A DNA stretch of 9,137 bases from Flavobacteriaceae bacterium (GTDB taxonomy: Bacteria; Bacteroidota; Bacteroidia; Flavobacteriales; Flavobacteriaceae): NCBI GenBank assembly GCA_023254815.1, contig JALRKI010000034.1, forward strand, positions 1-9,137, in the 5' to 3' direction. A model generated the notes under the pieces. It was not told where the DNA came from. It did not search any database and saw only the letters and a program-made list of their open reading frames with translations. This document shows, in pieces, positions 6,783 through 9,137 of this stretch (its first letter is position 1; every line of letters begins with the position of its first letter). A program made the translations under genes and the position numbers.

Positions 6783-7763
6783 ATGATCATGAGTTTTAAT
6801 AATAACACCTCTCTGATTCTATATTCAAAGGAAATCAGTTCCAAGAAGGATTGCCCTGACCACTCTGAATTAAATTTTTCTGACAAAATTGAAGGAGTAG
6901 CTTGGTTAAATACTTACGGTCTAAAATATGCCGAAGACATGACTGCGGTTGTTGAGTCAAACCATTGGGATCCTTTTTTAACCAAATTAATTTTAGATCA
7001 AGAGCATTCCAACAAAATCATACAATTGGAAAATTCGCTTTTTGTCGCCATTAAAGTATTGAAAACCGACAGCAGCAGTTTGTCCTCAGAGCAAATGTTT
7101 TTTGTAGTTACGCCTCATTTTTTGTGGAGCATTCAAGAAAAAAAAGGAGATTACTTTGGCTGGATTAGAGATAGAATAGATAATAATGGCGGAATTGTTC
7201 GCTCTCAAAATGCAGATTATCTTTTGTATCTTTTACTTGAATCTATAATAGATAACTATTTAGAAACCAATGAAAAACACTTAAGTCAAATTCTAAAAGC
7301 TGTAGAGTTGTCCATTCGATCTCCCAAGCCAGAGTCTTTGGTTCAATTAGAAAAGTTGAGAAAAAACAGTTTAAAAATCAAAAAGGCCACATCAGGATTG
7401 AGGGATCTTTGCTCAAAGTTAGAAAAGATAGATCGGATGCCCATTAACACAAAATATTTTTCTGAGCTTAAGGAGCAAAGCACCAACTTGTTGGCCGACA
7501 TTGATTCTCAACTGCAGGAAATTGAAAGTGGGGTGAATTTAATTTTTAGTTTACAAAATCATCGGATGAATGAAGTCATGAAGACCCTTACCATTTTTTC
7601 AGTCATATTCATTCCACTGACTTTTGTCGCAGGTATCTACGGCATGAACTTCGACAACATTCCCATGATGAAACATCCTTATGGGTTTTATACTATTTTG
7701 TTGTTGATGCTTTTGGTGGCTTTGGGTGCTATTGTCTATTTCAAACGAAAGAAGTGGTTTTGA
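6783..7763 (+). CDS. corA: CorA family Mg2+/divalent cation channel
   Basis: This 326-aa protein matches the usual CorA length and layout. A cytoplasmic alpha/beta domain (with WLNTYGL, then a strand ending FLWSIQEKKGDYF) is followed by a long helical stalk (ADYLLYLLLESIIDNYLE, then charged helices). The pore helix motif is RMNEVMKTLTIFSVIFIPLTF, and the hallmark IYGMNF has GMN at residues 287-289, near the C-terminus. A second TM (FYTILLLMLLVALGAIVYF) and a basic tail (KRKKWF) close the protein. As in the family, it should form a homopentamer in the inner membrane that admits Mg2+ and sometimes Co2+/Ni2+. I chose the ATG at 6783 (the next at 6789, MSFNNN, is equally possible). The frame stays open farther upstream, but only because it runs through the tRNA and terminator. 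There is no Shine-Dalgarno. The stop codon overlaps the next gene, implying co-transcription with the TauE-like exporter. Confidence 0.93.
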   Translation: MIMSFNNNTSLILYSKEISSKKDCPDHSELNFSDKIEGVAWLNTYGLKYAEDMTAVVESNHWDPFLTKLILDQEHSNKIIQLENSLFVAIKVLKTDSSSLSSEQMFFVVTPHFLWSIQEKKGDYFGWIRDRIDNNGGIVRSQNADYLLYLLLESIIDNYLETNEKHLSQILKAVELSIRSPKPESLVQLEKLRKNSLKIKKATSGLRDLCSKLEKIDRMPINTKYFSELKEQSTNLLADIDSQLQEIESGVNLIFSLQNHRMNEVMKTLTIFSVIFIPLTFVAGIYGMNFDNIPMMKHPYGFYTILLLMLLVALGAIVYFKRKKWF

Positions 7764-8560
7764 TTATCGATTTGGTAGGCTACTTTTTTGGGTTTTGCAT
7801 CGGATTTATTTTTGGGTTGATTGGTGCTGGTGGATCTATATTAGCCGTCCCTGTATTTGCATATCTTTTTGGTTATGATGAGAAAGTTGCGACGGCTTAT
7901 TCATTATTTGTAGTAGGCTCTACTGCCGTGGTTGGTGCGATTAGGCAACATTTCAAACAACATGTCAACTGGAAATTGGTATTTGTTTTTGGGTTACCTG
8001 CGGTAGCGGCGGTTAGTTTAACTCGACGATTTCTGATTCCTGCTTTGCCTGAAATTATGGTTCAATGGGATCAATTCATATTGACACGGCGCATGTTTAT
8101 TTTTGGACTTTTTTCTACTTTGATGATACCCACGGCGATTCACATGTTGCGTTCTTCAAAACAGGTCGCTGCAATATCCATTGAGCATTTGAGCATACCA
8201 CTTATCGTTTTACAAGGCCTATTTATCGGCGGATTGACTGGTTTGGTTGGTGTTGGAGGAGGCTTTTTGATAATTCCTGCTCTAATCTATCTGACAGGAA
8301 TTGACATGAAGTCCGCGGTTGGGACTTCTATGGCAATGATTGCTTTCAACGCCTTATTGGGGTTTTTCATTGGAGATGCCATGACCCTTTCCATTGAATG
8401 GTATTTTTTGTCTGGGTTTACAGCAGTTGCACTATTTGGACTGTTTTTGGGAACTTACTTGAGCAACTTTTTTAACGCCTTCAGATTGAAAAAGATTTTT
8501 GGGTTTTTTGTGTTGCTCATGGCCTGTTTTGTTTTTGTCATGGAATTCGTGCTCGTTTAG
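7754..8560 (+). CDS. TauE/SafE (DUF81) family membrane anion exporter
   Basis: This 268-aa polytopic inner-membrane protein has about 7-8 hydrophobic segments and the internal duplication typical of TauE/SafE. Repeat 1 has GLIGAGGSILAVP (residues 21-33) then KVATAYSLFVVG. Repeat 2 has GLVGVGGGFLIIP (163-175) then KSAVGTSMAMIA. Family members are linked to export of sulfite, sulfoacetate or other sulfur anions, but substrates vary and none can be assigned here. There is no ATG at the front. Start choices are GTG at 7754, overlapping corA by 10 bases, or TTG at 7760, overlapping its stop as TTGA. Both imply translational coupling with corA. The length is normal for the family. The ArsC-like gene begins 85 bases downstream on the same strand. 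Confidence 0.88.
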   Translation: MVLIIDLVGYFFGFCIGFIFGLIGAGGSILAVPVFAYLFGYDEKVATAYSLFVVGSTAVVGAIRQHFKQHVNWKLVFVFGLPAVAAVSLTRRFLIPALPEIMVQWDQFILTRRMFIFGLFSTLMIPTAIHMLRSSKQVAAISIEHLSIPLIVLQGLFIGGLTGLVGVGGGFLIIPALIYLTGIDMKSAVGTSMAMIAFNALLGFFIGDAMTLSIEWYFLSGFTAVALFGLFLGTYLSNFFNAFRLKKIFGFFVLLMACFVFVMEFVLV

Positions 8561-8645
8561 GCGGTTTGTTTTAATTCATTTATTAAACAATCGTATTTTT
8601 TCAAACCACATATTCCTATTTTTATAGTTTCAAAATCTATCACAA

Positions 8646-9137
8646 TTGAGTCACCTCAAATCCTATATTGAGCAATTGACAACTGACATTCCTCTCGAAC
8701 GTCAAAATATTCTGTTGCCTTTGGTCGAATACATCCAATCTAAAAGATCTAAAGGAGAATTGACAAGGCTGAATTTCATTTGCACGCACAATTCAAGAAG
8801 AAGCCAATTGGGGCAGGTATGGATGCAGGCTATAAGCTCATTTTACGGTCTAGACCTGGCGTGTTATTCTGGAGGAGTTGAAATAACCTCTTGTGCTCCT
8901 CAAACGATTAAAGTATTGAAAAACAGTTATTTTAACATCACTCAGCTTAACTTTGACATCAACCCAAAATACCATGTCCATAATGACATTTTAGACATCA
9001 CCTTGTTCTCAAAATTATTTGACGACAAGGTCAATCCAAAGGAAAATTTTGCGGCAATCATGACCTGCGATCATGCCGAGGCCAATTGTCCTTACGTGCC
9101 CGGATGCGAATTCAGAGCGGCCATCACCTATACCGAT
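8646..9137 (+). CDS. arsC: Arsenate reductase / low-molecular-weight tyrosine phosphatase family protein, 3' end cut by window edge
   Basis: The frame runs 164 codons to the right edge without a stop. An N-terminal helix (residues 1-35) precedes the P-loop strand LNFICTHNSRRSQ, where C46-x5-R52-S53 is the CX5R(S/T) signature of low-molecular-weight phosphatases and ArsC. The CYSGG strand at 73-77 follows. Then MTCDHAEANCP carries C141 and C148, seven residues apart as in the redox pair C82/C89 of staphylococcal pI258 ArsC, which supports thioredoxin-type arsenate reduction over plain phosphatase activity. An extra C154 follows. The final part (ITYTD) resembles the family's segment leading to the C-terminus, so perhaps 40-50 residues are missing. 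No in-frame ATG exists between the upstream stop TAG (8625-8627) and the P-loop, so TTG at 8646 is the likely start. A phosphatase role cannot be excluded. Confidence 0.85.
   Translation, partial: MSHLKSYIEQLTTDIPLERQNILLPLVEYIQSKRSKGELTRLNFICTHNSRRSQLGQVWMQAISSFYGLDLACYSGGVEITSCAPQTIKVLKNSYFNITQLNFDINPKYHVHNDILDITLFSKLFDDKVNPKENFAAIMTCDHAEANCPYVPGCEFRAAITYTD

Noticed and set aside
6608..6886. 92-codon minus-strand ORF across the tRNA
   Set aside because: It is the antisense of tRNA-Pro and the start of corA. The peptide GVTGLEPATSRPP is a well-known artefact of translating tRNA genes.

Overview
The window looks like a chromosomal segment of a Bacteroidota (Flavobacteriia/Cytophagia-like) bacterium. 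The DNA is AT-rich, start codons lack Shine-Dalgarno sequences, and several intergenic gaps carry the Bacteroidota -7 promoter element TAnnTTTG. The protein families (sortilin-like Asp-box exoproteins, a LolA-fold periplasmic protein, a compact PepSY membrane protein) are also common in that phylum. The species cannot be named from the sequence.

Left half (1-6513): envelope and exoprotein genes. Two paralogous, signal-peptide-bearing VPS10/sortilin-like proteins lie on the minus strand. One is cut by the left edge (577 codons visible, absent its C-terminus) and the other is complete (1029 aa). Between them is a divergent pair: a minus-strand LolA-like lipoprotein-sorting-type protein and a plus-strand two-TM PepSY protein. 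The pair shares a 99-bp gap with two facing -7 elements inside an imperfect palindrome. Intrinsic terminators separate the LolA-like gene from the partial sortilin-like gene and the PepSY gene from the complete one.

Right half (6514-9137): a tRNA-Pro(GGG) with its own -7 box and terminator is followed by plus-strand genes for a CorA Mg2+/divalent-cation channel, a TauE/SafE-family anion exporter whose non-ATG start overlaps the end of corA, and a right-edge-truncated arsenate reductase/low-molecular-weight phosphatase with a TTG start. corA and the exporter form a coupled operon. The ArsC-like gene follows after 85 bp and may belong to the same transcript.

No gene-free stretch exceeds 300 bp, and no transposase, integrase, CRISPR array or phage gene was seen. 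All intact genes belong to recognisable families. I found no convincing new multi-gene system. The most unusual points are the paralogous sortilin-like pair bracketing the LolA-like/PepSY divergon, the face-to-face promoter palindrome, and the run of non-ATG starts at the right end.
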